NCBI GenBank assembly: GCA_040217695.1
Contig: JBEHWO010000138.1
Location: 1-15,254 of the forward strand
Direction of reading: 5' to 3'
DNA length: 15,254 nucleotides
Source of the DNA: CALARM01 sp040217695
Lineage (GTDB): Bacteria > Vulcanimicrobiota > SpSt-956 > JAKJGF01
The notes beneath the pieces were generated by a model, which was not told the DNA's origin, searched no databases, and worked only from the letters and a program-made list of their open reading frames with translations. A program made the translations under genes and the position numbers. Below, in pieces: positions 6,863 through 14,248 of this stretch. How positions within the stretch are numbered: the stretch's first letter is position 1; the number at the start of each line of letters is the position of its first letter.

Positions 6863-7928
6863 AACTCTTCAGTTCATTATAAAGTTCTTCATAAAGTATA
6901 TTACTTTCTCCGAGATCCTTTAAAAATTCGCATTTATCAAGTGTTTCTTTCGAAGGATAAATACCGGGGTTATTTATAATTTCCGGTTTTATAAATTTCT
7001 TTGAAGCAATATTCGGGTTTGCGTACCATGTAGAATTTGAATTTTCCGCACTTACTTCAGGCCTCAGGAGAAAATCAATAAAGAGTTCTGCTGTCTCTTT
7101 GTTTTTTGCTCCTTTCGGAACACACATATTATCAACCCATATTTCAGTGCCTTCTTTCGGTATGACATACTGAATGGATTTATTCTCCTTTATCACCTGG
7201 AATACATCTCCGCTGTATCCCTGTGCAAGCCATAGATCGCCGGACTTCAGGAAATCCACATATGTATCGCTTGTATAGGCTTTAACGAGAGGCTTTTGCT
7301 TCAGAAGCAGGTCTTTTGCTTCTTTAAGCTGATTTTTATCTGTACTGTTAAGAGAATAGCCAAGGATTTTAAGTGCAGGCTGTGTTAACGATCTCATGTC
7401 ATCAAGCATGGATATACATTCTTTATATTTCTCATCCCAGAGTATTTTCCAGCTATCTACAGGTTCTTTTACTTTTTCCGTATTTACGCCTATACCGCTT
7501 GTGCCCCAGAAATAAGGTAATGAATATACATTTTTCGGATCACAGTCCAGATTTTTAAATCTTTCATCTAAATTTTTAATATTAGGAATTCTGCTGTGGT
7601 CAAGCGGTTCAAGAAGTTTTTGATTTATCATCATAGTAACCATATAATCACTGGGGAAAATCAGATCATATCCGCTTGCACCTGCCTGAAATTTGGCAAG
7701 AAGTTCTTCATTACTGGAATAATTATCATAAGTAACCTTTACGGAAAATTCCTTTTCGAATTCAGGTATAACCTTATCACTTATATAATAAGGCCAGTTG
7801 TAAACAAAGAGCTGTTTCCCTGTTTCTCTTCCTTTACCGGTACAGGATGCGGTTCCGAGTCCGCATGCCGCCGACAACCCTATAAATGATAAAGATTTTA
7901 AAAAACTTCTTCTGCTTATTGTATTCAT
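6858..7928 (-). CDS. potD: Spermidine/putrescine ABC transporter substrate-binding lipoprotein PotD
   Basis: A 356-residue periplasmic-type binding protein of the PotD/PotF family, which captures polyamines outside the membrane and delivers them to PotBC. The N-terminus has a twin-arginine motif (SRRSFLK, R6-R7), a hydrophobic stretch, and lipobox-like sequences SAAC22 and TASC29, so it is probably a Tat-exported lipoprotein. Family blocks include LFVYNWPYYISDKVIPEFEKEF, YDLIFPSDYMVTMM and NPGIYPSKETLDKCEFLKDLG. The sequence alone does not say whether spermidine, putrescine or a related cation is bound. The start follows AGGAGAA inside the end of potC, and the two genes are 4 bp apart. It is the last gene of the operon. 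The TGA stop is the first GTGA unit of the downstream array. Confidence 0.93.
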   Translation of the reverse strand: MNTISRRSFLKSLSFIGLSAACGLGTASCTGKGRETGKQLFVYNWPYYISDKVIPEFEKEFSVKVTYDNYSSNEELLAKFQAGASGYDLIFPSDYMVTMMINQKLLEPLDHSRIPNIKNLDERFKNLDCDPKNVYSLPYFWGTSGIGVNTEKVKEPVDSWKILWDEKYKECISMLDDMRSLTQPALKILGYSLNSTDKNQLKEAKDLLLKQKPLVKAYTSDTYVDFLKSGDLWLAQGYSGDVFQVIKENKSIQYVIPKEGTEIWVDNMCVPKGAKNKETAELFIDFLLRPEVSAENSNSTWYANPNIASKKFIKPEIINNPGIYPSKETLDKCEFLKDLGESNILYEELYNELKSS

Positions 7929-7932
7929 TAAT

Positions 7933-8724
7933 TTATTCTCCTAATCTCTGTGAAATAATGACTGAAGTCATACTGAAAAATAATATAAGTGTGGAAAGGG
8001 CATTAATCTCGGGTGAAACACCGAATTTCATCATAGAATATACCTTTACGGGAAGAGTAGTTGACCCTATGCCTGCCACAAAGGACGTAATAAGATAATC
8101 ATCGAAAGAAAGAGTGAATGCTATTAAAGCAGCGCTTATAACACCGGGCAAAATAATCGGTAATGTCACCTTCATGAAGGTCTGTACAGGAGTGGCTCCG
8201 AGGTCCATTGCAGCTTCGTCAAGAGTCTTATTATATCCGTACAGTCTGGCTCTTACCACAACAGCGACAAAGGATATATTAAAAGCAACATGGGCAATAA
8301 TTATAGACACAAGTCCCAGTGTAAAATGAATAAACACGTAAAAACTCAGAAGAGAAATACCCATTACTATATCAGGTATGATAATAGGCATATAGAGGAT
8401 TGAATCAAAGACTTTTTTCCCGGGGAATTTATATCTGTACATGGCAATGGCGGTAAAGGTTCCAATAACCGTAGCCAGGACAGTTGACACAATACCTATA
8501 ATCAGGCTATTTTGCAGTGCTCCCGCCATAGCAGTATCTGCAAAGAGCACCCTGTACCATTCCAGGGTAAACCCCGTCCATACAGCATTTATCCTGGCTT
8601 TATTAAAAGAGAATATAACCAGTATAACCATAGGGCCGTATAAAAAAAGATACGTAAGCCATGAATGAATGGTCAGAGCAACTTCGCCCCATTTAAATTT
8701 TTTCTGTGTCATAGTCTGTGTCAT
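7933..8724 (-). CDS. potC: Spermidine/putrescine ABC transporter permease PotC
   Basis: A 263-residue inner-membrane permease with about six transmembrane helices, the second permease of the PotABCD importer. The cytoplasmic EAA loop that contacts PotA reads DEAAMDLGATPVQTFMKVTLP, around residue 170. Family blocks include LPIILPGVISAALIAFTLSFDDYLITSFVAG. The frame opens at an ATG at 8745, but that start is preceded only by repeat sequence. The ATG at 8724 has GGAGAA upstream at good spacing and gives an N-terminus MTQTMTQKKFKW, so I chose it; a third ATG is at 8712. Unlike the other junctions in this operon, about 130 bp of repeat DNA separates it from potB. Confidence 0.92.
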   Translation of the reverse strand: MTQTMTQKKFKWGEVALTIHSWLTYLFLYGPMVILVIFSFNKARINAVWTGFTLEWYRVLFADTAMAGALQNSLIIGIVSTVLATVIGTFTAIAMYRYKFPGKKVFDSILYMPIIIPDIVMGISLLSFYVFIHFTLGLVSIIIAHVAFNISFVAVVVRARLYGYNKTLDEAAMDLGATPVQTFMKVTLPIILPGVISAALIAFTLSFDDYLITSFVAGIGSTTLPVKVYSMMKFGVSPEINALSTLILFFSMTSVIISQRLGE

Positions 8725-8749
8725 AGTTTTATATTCTCCGGTCATATGT

Positions 8750-8853
8750 GCGTGACGCTATAATCGTAACGCGTGACGCGTATTTTCACCGGTATCGGGC
8801 GACCACAGAGGGTTCGCCCCTACTGCTCACCGGTCACCGGTCACTGCTCACTG
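8750..8853. repeat. Repeat block inside the pot operon (GTGACGC arm, 42-bp element, TCACCGG arm)
   Basis: GTGACGC/GTAACGC units (8751-8781) are followed by TTTTCACCGGTA and the GGGCGACC...GGTTCGCCC palindrome (8795-8820). Then come TCACCGG, TCACTGC and TCACTGT units up to the potB stop. It has the same modular order as the block at 6766. It fills the potB-potC gap and, in the operon transcript, could fold into a strong stem between two permease cistrons. Confidence 0.92.
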
Positions 8854-8854
8854 T

Positions 8855-9733
8855 TCATGCCTTTCCTTCTTCTTCAAGATCTCCGAATTTTATATAAAGA
8901 ACCAGTAATGCCAGGACTATTATCATTAAGATGAAAGATAGAGACGAACCGAAGGGCCAGTTTTTACTTTTAAGGAACTGCATCTGAATTAAATTACCAA
9001 TCATCATATCCTTTGCTCCTCCCAGCAGATCGGGTGTAATATAGGCACCGAGAGTTGGAACAAAGACCAGTATACACCCTGCAACTATACCGGGAAAGGT
9101 AAGAGGAAGCATTACTTTAAGGAATGCTTTAAAACTGTTAGCACCCAGGTCATGAGCTGCTTCCATCAATGACGGTTCTACCTTTTCTATAGATGCATAA
9201 AGAGGAAGAACCATAAAAGGAAGATATCCGTAAACAAGACCTATAAGTACGGCAGTTTTAGTAAAAAGCAGTTTCAAGGGTTCATCTATAAAACCTGCAT
9301 TGAGCAGCAGTGTATTGATAAGTCCGCTGTCTCTGAGAAGGATCATCCAGCTATAGGTTCTCACAAGAAAATTGGTCCAGAATGGCAATATCACAAGTAA
9401 TATAAGAGTATTTTTCAGCTTTGTGCTCTTCCTTGTAGATATATAATAAGCCATGGGATAACCGATAATAAGACATATGACAGTATTCAGGAAAGCTACC
9501 CAGAAGGAATAAAGTACTATTTTAATATAAACGGGATTAAGTACATTCCTGTAATTATCAAGGGTAAAATTCCAGGTAACACCGCCATAGACTCCTTTCT
9601 GGCAGAAACTGTACACAAATAAAATACAGATAGGTATCAGGAAAAATACCATAATCCAGAAAAAAGCAGGACCGATTAAAAAGCTGGCTCTGAGATGATC
9701 TCTGTTAAAATTACGAAACACAGAGTATTTCAT
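8855..9733 (-). CDS. potB: Spermidine/putrescine ABC transporter permease PotB
   Basis: A 292-residue inner-membrane permease with about six transmembrane helices. The EAA loop reads MEAAHDLGANSFKAFLKVMLP, with the usual downstream PGIVAG. LPFWTNFLVRTYSWM and FVPTLGAYITPDLLGG are characteristic PotB/PotH blocks. The first helix begins after a short basic N-terminus (NFNRDHLRASFLIGPAFF). Its start overlaps the end of potA by 23 bp, so the two are translationally coupled. GGAAG sits very close to the ATG. The TGA stop is followed within a few bases by GTGAGCA/GTGACCG repeat units. Family and operon position are firm. Confidence 0.94.
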   Translation of the reverse strand: MKYSVFRNFNRDHLRASFLIGPAFFWIMVFFLIPICILFVYSFCQKGVYGGVTWNFTLDNYRNVLNPVYIKIVLYSFWVAFLNTVICLIIGYPMAYYISTRKSTKLKNTLILLVILPFWTNFLVRTYSWMILLRDSGLINTLLLNAGFIDEPLKLLFTKTAVLIGLVYGYLPFMVLPLYASIEKVEPSLMEAAHDLGANSFKAFLKVMLPLTFPGIVAGCILVFVPTLGAYITPDLLGGAKDMMIGNLIQMQFLKSKNWPFGSSLSFILMIIVLALLVLYIKFGDLEEEGKA

Positions 9734-10820
9734 CTTCCGGTTTTTCCGTCAGTACAAATGTATTATCAATATCCCAGGACAGGAAAACATCCTGATTGGC
9801 ACCCAGTTCAAAAGACCTGTCATAATTTTTCTCAAGCACTATAAGTTTCTGATCATTCATCCTTACAATAAACTGTATAACAGTACCGAGATAAATTACA
9901 TCTTCAATAGTACCATGAAGGATATTTTTAGACGGCCCCTCCGGTCTTAAGGGACTGATCTGTATCTTTTCAGGCCTTACCATAACGGTGGCATTACCGC
10001 CCGGTCTTACCCCTTCTCCCAGGGCTCTTATTTCAAGTCCTTCAGGTGTTGTGAGTGTATATATAGTGCCATTGCCGTTTCTCAAATTTCCCTTGAAAAG
10101 ATTTGATATACCCATAAAATTGGCAACAAATTCCGTTCTTGGTTTTTCATAAACATAGGACGGATTACCGAGCTGTTCTATTTTTCCGCCCTGCATGATG
10201 GCAATTCTGTCAGACATGGTAAGAGCTTCTTCCTGATCGTGAGTAACATAAATAAAAGTTATACCAAGTCTTTTCTGAAGGGATTTAAGTTCTACCTGCA
10301 TCTGCCTTCTCAATTTAAGGTCCAGAGCGCCGAGAGGTTCATCGAGTAATAAAACAGGAGGCTCATTTACAAGAGCTCTTGCGAGGGCTACCCTTTGCTG
10401 CTGTCCTCCTGAAAGCTGTTTCGGCATTCTTTTTTCCAGACCGGAAAGGCCTACCAGGTCAAGAGCTCTGGCCACTCTTCCACCTATTTCTTCTCTTTTT
10501 ATACCTTTTAATTTTAATCCGAAAGCAACATTTTCATAAATATTTAAATGGGGAAAAAGGGCATAATTCTGAAAAACAGTATTTACATTGCGCCGGTATG
10601 GGGGGATATTATTAATCATCTGATCTTCCAGATAGATTTCACCGGCATCGGGGGTTTCAAAACCTGCTATAAGCCTGAGCAGAGTTGTTTTACCACAGCC
10701 GCTGGGGCCGAGTATGGAGAAAAACTGGCCTGCAGGAATTTCTACGGAAACATTGTTAAGAGCAGTAACGTCTCTAAACCTCTTCACAACATTTTTTAAT
10801 TGTACGATATTTTTTTTCAA
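9711..10820 (-). CDS. potA: Spermidine/putrescine ABC transporter ATPase PotA
   Basis: A 369-residue ATPase that drives the polyamine importer from the cytoplasmic face. Walker A is GPSGCGKTT at 38-46, the Q-loop is Q84, the signature LSGGQQQR is at 136-143, Walker B is VLLLDE ending at E161, the D-loop is LGALD, and the switch histidine is H193 in THDQEEA. The C-terminal part (about 240-369) is the TOBE regulatory domain (VMVRPEKIQI...). The length is normal for PotA. The start codon is TTG at 10820, chosen because AAGGAGGG (10829-10835) lies 8 bases upstream. It is the first gene of potABCD. A promoter at 11004-11032 and a structured leader precede it. Confidence 0.96.
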   Translation of the reverse strand: MKKNIVQLKNVVKRFRDVTALNNVSVEIPAGQFFSILGPSGCGKTTLLRLIAGFETPDAGEIYLEDQMINNIPPYRRNVNTVFQNYALFPHLNIYENVAFGLKLKGIKREEIGGRVARALDLVGLSGLEKRMPKQLSGGQQQRVALARALVNEPPVLLLDEPLGALDLKLRRQMQVELKSLQKRLGITFIYVTHDQEEALTMSDRIAIMQGGKIEQLGNPSYVYEKPRTEFVANFMGISNLFKGNLRNGNGTIYTLTTPEGLEIRALGEGVRPGGNATVMVRPEKIQISPLRPEGPSKNILHGTIEDVIYLGTVIQFIVRMNDQKLIVLEKNYDRSFELGANQDVFLSWDIDNTFVLTEKPEDEILCVS

Positions 10821-10828
10821 TAAGGTCT

Positions 10829-10995
10829 CCCTCCTTTAAAATTAATTATCAGGTGTCTCTCAGTGAACACCCGGGACTCTGAACTTTAATTTTAAGTTGA
10901 GTAAACATACGGGATTTGTTCCCGCTCACCTCCTGTAATCTGTTATGCAGGACTGACAGAGTTAGCCTTTACCATATAAAGGTTTTCCTGTCTCA
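10829..10995 (-). promoter_or_regulatory. Structured 5' leader of potABCD, candidate regulatory RNA
   Basis: Read 5' to 3' on the minus strand, about 170 nt between the -10 box and potA contain four hairpins. (1) GACAG (10988-10992) pairs with CTGTC (10955-10959) and encloses CCTTTA/TAAAGG (10966-10982). (2) TCCTG pairs with CAGGA (10931-10952). (3) CGGGA pairs with TCCCG across a 5-base loop (10910-10924). (4) GGTGT pairs with ACACC (10852-10871). A GTCCCGGG segment (10870-10877) could also pair with CGGGA of hairpin 3, allowing a switch. A perfect AGGAGGTGA (10926-10934) lies in the middle without a well-spaced start codon. I do not recognise a known riboswitch class; polyamine sensing would be a guess from the operon. 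Confidence 0.5.
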
Positions 10996-11003
10996 AAGGT
11001 CAT

Positions 11004-11032
11004 ATTATAACAGATTTAATTTGTATTTTCCA
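11004..11032 (-). promoter_or_regulatory. Promoter of potABCD
   Basis: On the minus strand TGGAAA (11027-11032, 4 of 6 to the -35 consensus) is followed after exactly 17 bp by a perfect TATAAT (11004-11009). Transcription would start near 10997, so the potA leader is about 175 nt, ending in a strong ribosome site. The 160 bases further upstream (11033-11195) are AT-rich with no gene that I can see. Confidence 0.6.
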
Positions 11033-11196
11033 TATATTTTTGAAAGATTTTAAAAAATTTTTCTGTATCCTATTATACCCGGAATTGTATAATTTTACCA
11101 TAGAAATTTCATCTAATTTAAATTTTTTTTGTGGTAAATTTATTATTGTAAATTGGGAAAAAAAGAGGTTTTAGAGAGTTAGTTATGTAATATTAT

Positions 11197-11332
11197 AGTG
11201 AAAAGTGAAAAGTGAAAAGTGAGTAGTGAGTAGTGAAAAGTAGGGGCGAACTACTGTGTTTGCAAGGTACCGGTGAAAACACCCGTCACGCATTACGCAT
11301 CATGCTCCACCCGTTACGCGTTACGGGTCACG
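11197..11332. repeat. GTGAAAA arm, 42-bp element, GTCACGC arm upstream of the EEP gene
   Basis: GTGAAAA and GTGAGTA units (11198-11239) are followed by TAGGGGCGAACTACTGTG and a decayed right half, then ACCGGTGAAAACAC (11270-11283), then GTCACGC/ATTACGC/GTTACGC units to 11332. The palindrome is degraded compared with 6807-6830. The open frame that reads through it (from 11273) is an artefact of the repeat. Confidence 0.9.
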
Positions 11333-11359
11333 AAAAAAAAGAACGGAGGAATACAACAG

Positions 11360-12223
11360 GTGAAAACTTTAAAAATAGTTTCTTACAACCTTCATGGCAT
11401 ACAGACAAATGATGAATGGAGATTCGGGAAAATTGCCTATGAACTCTCACAGCATGAGACAGACATATGCGGCTTTCAGGAGGTAATAAACGGATACGGT
11501 ATAGAAGATACAAGCTATCAGGTCGCCCATCACATGAAAAATATTACAGGCCTCCCCTATACAACACACTGGCTCTTCTGCCATTATTTCAACGACATAT
11601 ATCCGGAAGGCCTTTCAATTATGTCACACCATCCCATGGTAAATCCCGTAAGGATAGATTTAAATGAAAATCTATCCTGTAAAGTAAAACCCCTTCTTAC
11701 AAGATTTGCTCTCTCGGCAGAAATAAATATTGACGGGAAAAAACTTCTCTTCACTTCACTCCATCTGGACCATCATAAAGATCGTACCCTGAGAACGTCT
11801 CAGGCAGAAAAACTTCTTCTCGAACTGGGAAATTTTTATGATACGGAACAATATATATGCTCCATAATAACCGGAGATTTCAATGATCTGGACACATCGC
11901 CATGTATAAAATATTTCGAAGAACAGGGCTATAAAGACAGTTACAGAGCAGTCAATAAAAAAGGCGGAAATACCTTTTATTCGGGAAAACCTACGGTAAG
12001 AATAGATTTTATAATGATAAAAGGCGATGTGGATATAGTAAAAAGCGAACTCATGCTTTATGACAGCTCTTTGAGCGACCATGTAGGCATAGCAACTACG
12101 ATAAATATACCTGAACCGCCAGAAGAAGCAAAAGAACCGGCAAAAGAAGAAGAAATAATAGAAGAAAAGATTTCAATAGAAGAAAAGATTTCAATAGAAG
12201 AGAAAGAAGAAAAAGAAGCGTGA
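11360..12223 (+). CDS. Endonuclease/exonuclease/phosphatase (EEP) superfamily protein
   Basis: A 287-residue hydrolase with the complete EEP/DNase I-like active site: N10 in VSYNLHG, E41 in GFQEV, H135 in SLHLDHH, D173 and N175 in TGDFND, D216 in RIDFI, and D240-H241 in LSDH. Members cleave phosphodiester or phosphomonoester bonds in nucleic acids, phosphoinositides, sphingomyelin or similar; the substrate here is open. No signal peptide, so it is probably cytoplasmic. The frame could start at 11273, but those residues are repeat-encoded; the GTG at 11360 follows GGAGG (11345-11349) and leads directly into the first strand. The last 40 residues are an acidic, repetitive tail built by an 18-bp tandem duplication (12158-12193). 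The TGA stop is the first unit of a repeat array. Confidence 0.92.
   Translation: MKTLKIVSYNLHGIQTNDEWRFGKIAYELSQHETDICGFQEVINGYGIEDTSYQVAHHMKNITGLPYTTHWLFCHYFNDIYPEGLSIMSHHPMVNPVRIDLNENLSCKVKPLLTRFALSAEINIDGKKLLFTSLHLDHHKDRTLRTSQAEKLLLELGNFYDTEQYICSIITGDFNDLDTSPCIKYFEEQGYKDSYRAVNKKGGNTFYSGKPTVRIDFIMIKGDVDIVKSELMLYDSSLSDHVGIATTINIPEPPEEAKEPAKEEEIIEEKISIEEKISIEEKEEKEA
12158..12209 (+). repeat. 18-bp in-frame tandem duplication in the EEP tail
   Basis: ATAGAAGAAAAGATTTCA occurs at 12158-12175 and again at 12176-12193, followed by a partial third unit. It encodes repeated IEEKIS and lies just before the GTGATGC array. Confidence 0.9.
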
Positions 12224-12419
12224 TGCGTGATAATCGTGACGCGTGACGCGTGACGCGTCACGCGTAATGAGTAATGAGCAATTTCTTTCACTTTTCACTT
12301 TTCACTTTTCACTTTTCACTTTTCACTTTTCACTTTTCACTTTTCACTTTTCACGACTCACTTTTCACTTTTCACTTTTCACTTTTCACTTTTCACGACT
12401 CACTTTTCACGTTTCACTT
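12219..12419. repeat. GTGATGC/GTGACGC arm and long TCACTTT array between convergent genes
   Basis: GTGATGC and GTGACGC units (12220-12255) turn into GTCACGC and AATGAGT, then into about eighteen TCACTTT units (12288-12419) broken twice by CACGACTCAC. The left arm supplies the stop of the EEP gene. On the minus strand the right arm supplies the last codons (about VKREK) and the TGA stop of the TPR gene. It is the second-longest array in the window. Confidence 0.95.
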
Positions 12420-13380
12420 TTTCTTCACTTATAGCCATTAACGTAACAAGCCTGTTATTCCTGGCATCTTCATAATCAGGGTCAAGCTCCAGGGCTTTAT
12501 CGAAACATGGAACGGCTTCTTTATAATTCTTAAGAAGATATAAAGAAAAACCTTTATAGTTCCATGCTTCAATATTGTTCGGGTCAAGCTTCAGGACCAT
12601 ATCAAAGGATTTTACGGATTCCTTATAGTTTTTTCCCAGAGTCAGGGCAAAGCCCCTGTAATTCCAGGCATAGACATTTTTCGCATCTAACTTTATCGCC
12701 CTGTCAAAACATGTTATAGCTTCTCCGTAATTGGCCAGCAATATGAAAGCAGCACCACGGTAATTCCATGCCTCCACATTTTTCGGATCTATCTTCAAAA
12801 CCATGTCGTAACAGGTTATTGCTTCTTTCTGCCTGCCAAGGCCAGCGAGAGCCAGTCCTTTATTGTTAAGAACCAGCGTGTTTTTCGGCTCTGACGAAAG
12901 AACTTTATCATAACATTTTATAGCATCATCGTATTTTCCCTGATGGTATAAAATCTCTCCCTTATACCTCAAAATATAAACAGCATTCGGGTCGAGCTCT
13001 ATGACTTTATCAAAACTTTCCAGGGCGCCTGCGTAACTGGCTGTTTCTATACAGGCAAGCCCTTTGGAATACCAGATAGATTTTACCTTTCCATCGATCC
13101 TTAAAGCCTCATCATAGGCATTTATGGCTTCCTGATATTTCCCCAGATGTTTCAGACTCTCACCTTTATAATAAAGAATATAAATATCCTTCGGGGTGAT
13201 TTTGAGAGCTTTATCGAAATTCATCAGAGCTTCTTCGTATTTGCCCTGTTTATATAAATCTTTTCCATGATTTACGAGAAGATCTTTTTCTTTATTGCCG
13301 GAGCATGAAAGATTTAATAATAAAATTAATGAAATTGTGAATAATAATATAATGTTTCTTAATTTCATAATGATGATCAT
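12400..13380 (-). CDS. TPR-repeat lipoprotein
   Basis: A 326-residue protein of eight consecutive 34-residue tetratricopeptide repeats after an export signal. The N-terminus has a hydrophobic stretch ending LLLNLSC, a lipobox-like site with C about residue 26, followed by polar GNKEKD, so it is probably a membrane-anchored lipoprotein. The repeats start near residue 34 (LLVNHGKDLYKQGKYEEALMNFDKAL) and share AWNYRGxA and DKALELDPxx patterns; repeats 6-8 are most alike, suggesting recent internal duplication. TPR arrays bind protein partners; none is identifiable here. No good ribosome site is visible, and the ATG at 13368 (MKLRNII) is an alternative start. The C-terminal VKREK and stop are encoded by TCACTTT repeat DNA. 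Confidence 0.9.
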   Translation of the reverse strand: MIIIMKLRNIILLFTISLILLLNLSCSGNKEKDLLVNHGKDLYKQGKYEEALMNFDKALKITPKDIYILYYKGESLKHLGKYQEAINAYDEALRIDGKVKSIWYSKGLACIETASYAGALESFDKVIELDPNAVYILRYKGEILYHQGKYDDAIKCYDKVLSSEPKNTLVLNNKGLALAGLGRQKEAITCYDMVLKIDPKNVEAWNYRGAAFILLANYGEAITCFDRAIKLDAKNVYAWNYRGFALTLGKNYKESVKSFDMVLKLDPNNIEAWNYKGFSLYLLKNYKEAVPCFDKALELDPDYEDARNNRLVTLMAISEEKVKREK

Positions 13381-13409
13381 TTTATCAAAAACAAAAAGAG
13401 ATTACAACA

Positions 13410-13961
13410 TCATAAATTTTTCATAACATCTTTAAATTTTTCACAAAAATTCTCTTCGAGAGATAGATCAAATTCTTTTAGCCACATAAAAATATATTCT
13501 CTATCATAACTCGAATTCTTAATAAGTATGCTTCTTACATCTTCAATATCTCTTGCTCTGCCTGCAATAATCTTGTGAATAACGATATCTTCGAGAGATG
13601 CAAATTTTACAGTACTTTTACCGAGTTTAATAATTCTGGCTCTATTAATAGCCTGTCTTTCATAAGGAGAAAAAGATAAAATGAAATCGATTCTGATATT
13701 GCTTTTCTCATCAATTACGGGGATTACCATAGTCTTTTTTACAAAATCTTCCAGATCATCTACCAGAACTTTAAAATCAAGGAAAGAAATAATATCTTTT
13801 ATCTTATTCAATCCTTCAATGCCGGTGCCAAGTGTTATATCTATATCCTTTGTCAGTCTGATCTCTCCGTAAAGAAGAACTGCCTGCCCTCCTATTATCA
13901 TATATGGTATATCATTTTTTTTAAGTACATTTGATATCTTTTTTAGTAATTTTTCGAACAC
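13410..13961 (-). CDS. Nucleotidyltransferase, MNT/AbiEii-like
   Basis: A 183-residue protein with a minimal nucleotidyltransferase core. GG at 24-25 (IGGQAVLLYG) is followed by the catalytic pair D39 and D41 in KDIDITL, and a third acidic residue D92 in IRIDFIL. The later block SLEDIVIHKIIAGRARDIEDV (about 122-142) is typical of the AbiEii/DUF6036-like branch, some of whose members are toxins of type IV toxin-antitoxin systems. It starts with GTG at 13961, preceded by AGGTG about a dozen bases upstream, inside the 3' end of the upstream gene (41-bp overlap). The pair is therefore co-translated. Whether it is a toxin, a regulator that nucleotidylates a partner or a resistance-type enzyme is not resolved. 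Confidence 0.88.
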   Translation of the reverse strand: MFEKLLKKISNVLKKNDIPYMIIGGQAVLLYGEIRLTKDIDITLGTGIEGLNKIKDIISFLDFKVLVDDLEDFVKKTMVIPVIDEKSNIRIDFILSFSPYERQAINRARIIKLGKSTVKFASLEDIVIHKIIAGRARDIEDVRSILIKNSSYDREYIFMWLKEFDLSLEENFCEKFKDVMKNL

Positions 13962-14151
13962 CGTTTATCACACCTGCAAGTTTTATATCAACATCGATAC
14001 CATCCAAATGGTTTTTAAGCGGAATAATACCCAGAGATACAGCTTCCTTATAAAGAGAGTCGAGAATAAGAAATTTCTCTTTAAGAGTAAGTTGTTCTTT
14101 TTTCAAGAAATCTTCTTCGAAACGTTCAAGTAATTGTTGATTTTTAATCAT
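13921..14151 (-). CDS. Small helical partner of the nucleotidyltransferase
   Basis: A 76-residue protein, mostly helical and charged at the N-terminus (NQQLLERFEEDFLKKEQL, then LKEKFLILDSLYKEAVSLGI), ending in LDGIDVDIKLAGVINGVRK. Small proteins with this L-x-GIDVDI-x-A-x-x-ING pattern often stand directly upstream of nucleotidyltransferases of the neighbouring type, as I remember it. A matching function (antitoxin or chaperone-like partner) is inferred from the 41-bp overlap and shared promoter. AGGA (14160-14163) is 8 bases before the ATG, and a strong promoter lies just upstream. Confidence 0.75.
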   Translation of the reverse strand: MIKNQQLLERFEEDFLKKEQLTLKEKFLILDSLYKEAVSLGIIPLKNHLDGIDVDIKLAGVINGVRKITKKDIKCT

Positions 14152-14187
14152 TTTCTATATCCTGCTTTTCTGGAATTACCATGAATA

Positions 14188-14216
14188 ATTATATAATAAA
14201 GAATGATTTTTAACAA
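14188..14216 (-). promoter_or_regulatory. Promoter of the small protein-nucleotidyltransferase pair
   Basis: On the minus strand TTGTTA (14211-14216) and a perfect TATAAT (14188-14193) are separated by 17 bp. The start would be near 14181, giving a leader of about 30 nt to the ATG at 14151. Confidence 0.6.
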
Positions 14217-14248
14217 GATGAAATATATAACAAATTGCTCAAATTATC

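Noticed and set aside
6791..6979. 62-codon plus-strand gene
   Set aside because: It begins in the 42-bp palindrome, runs through TCACTTT units and overlaps potD on the other strand.
10840..10880. TPP riboswitch
   Set aside because: CTGAGAG and CACCTGATAAT look reminiscent, but the conserved ACCTGATCTGG...GCG-AGGGA half and the required helices are absent.
11273..11359. N-terminal extension of the EEP protein
   Set aside because: Those codons are GTCACGC/GTTACGC repeat DNA; GGAGG sits just before the GTG at 11360, which leads straight into the fold.
12243..12434. Open frame encoding repeated FTFHFSLF peptides
   Set aside because: It is simply a translation of the TCACTTT array, with no ribosome site or conserved domain.
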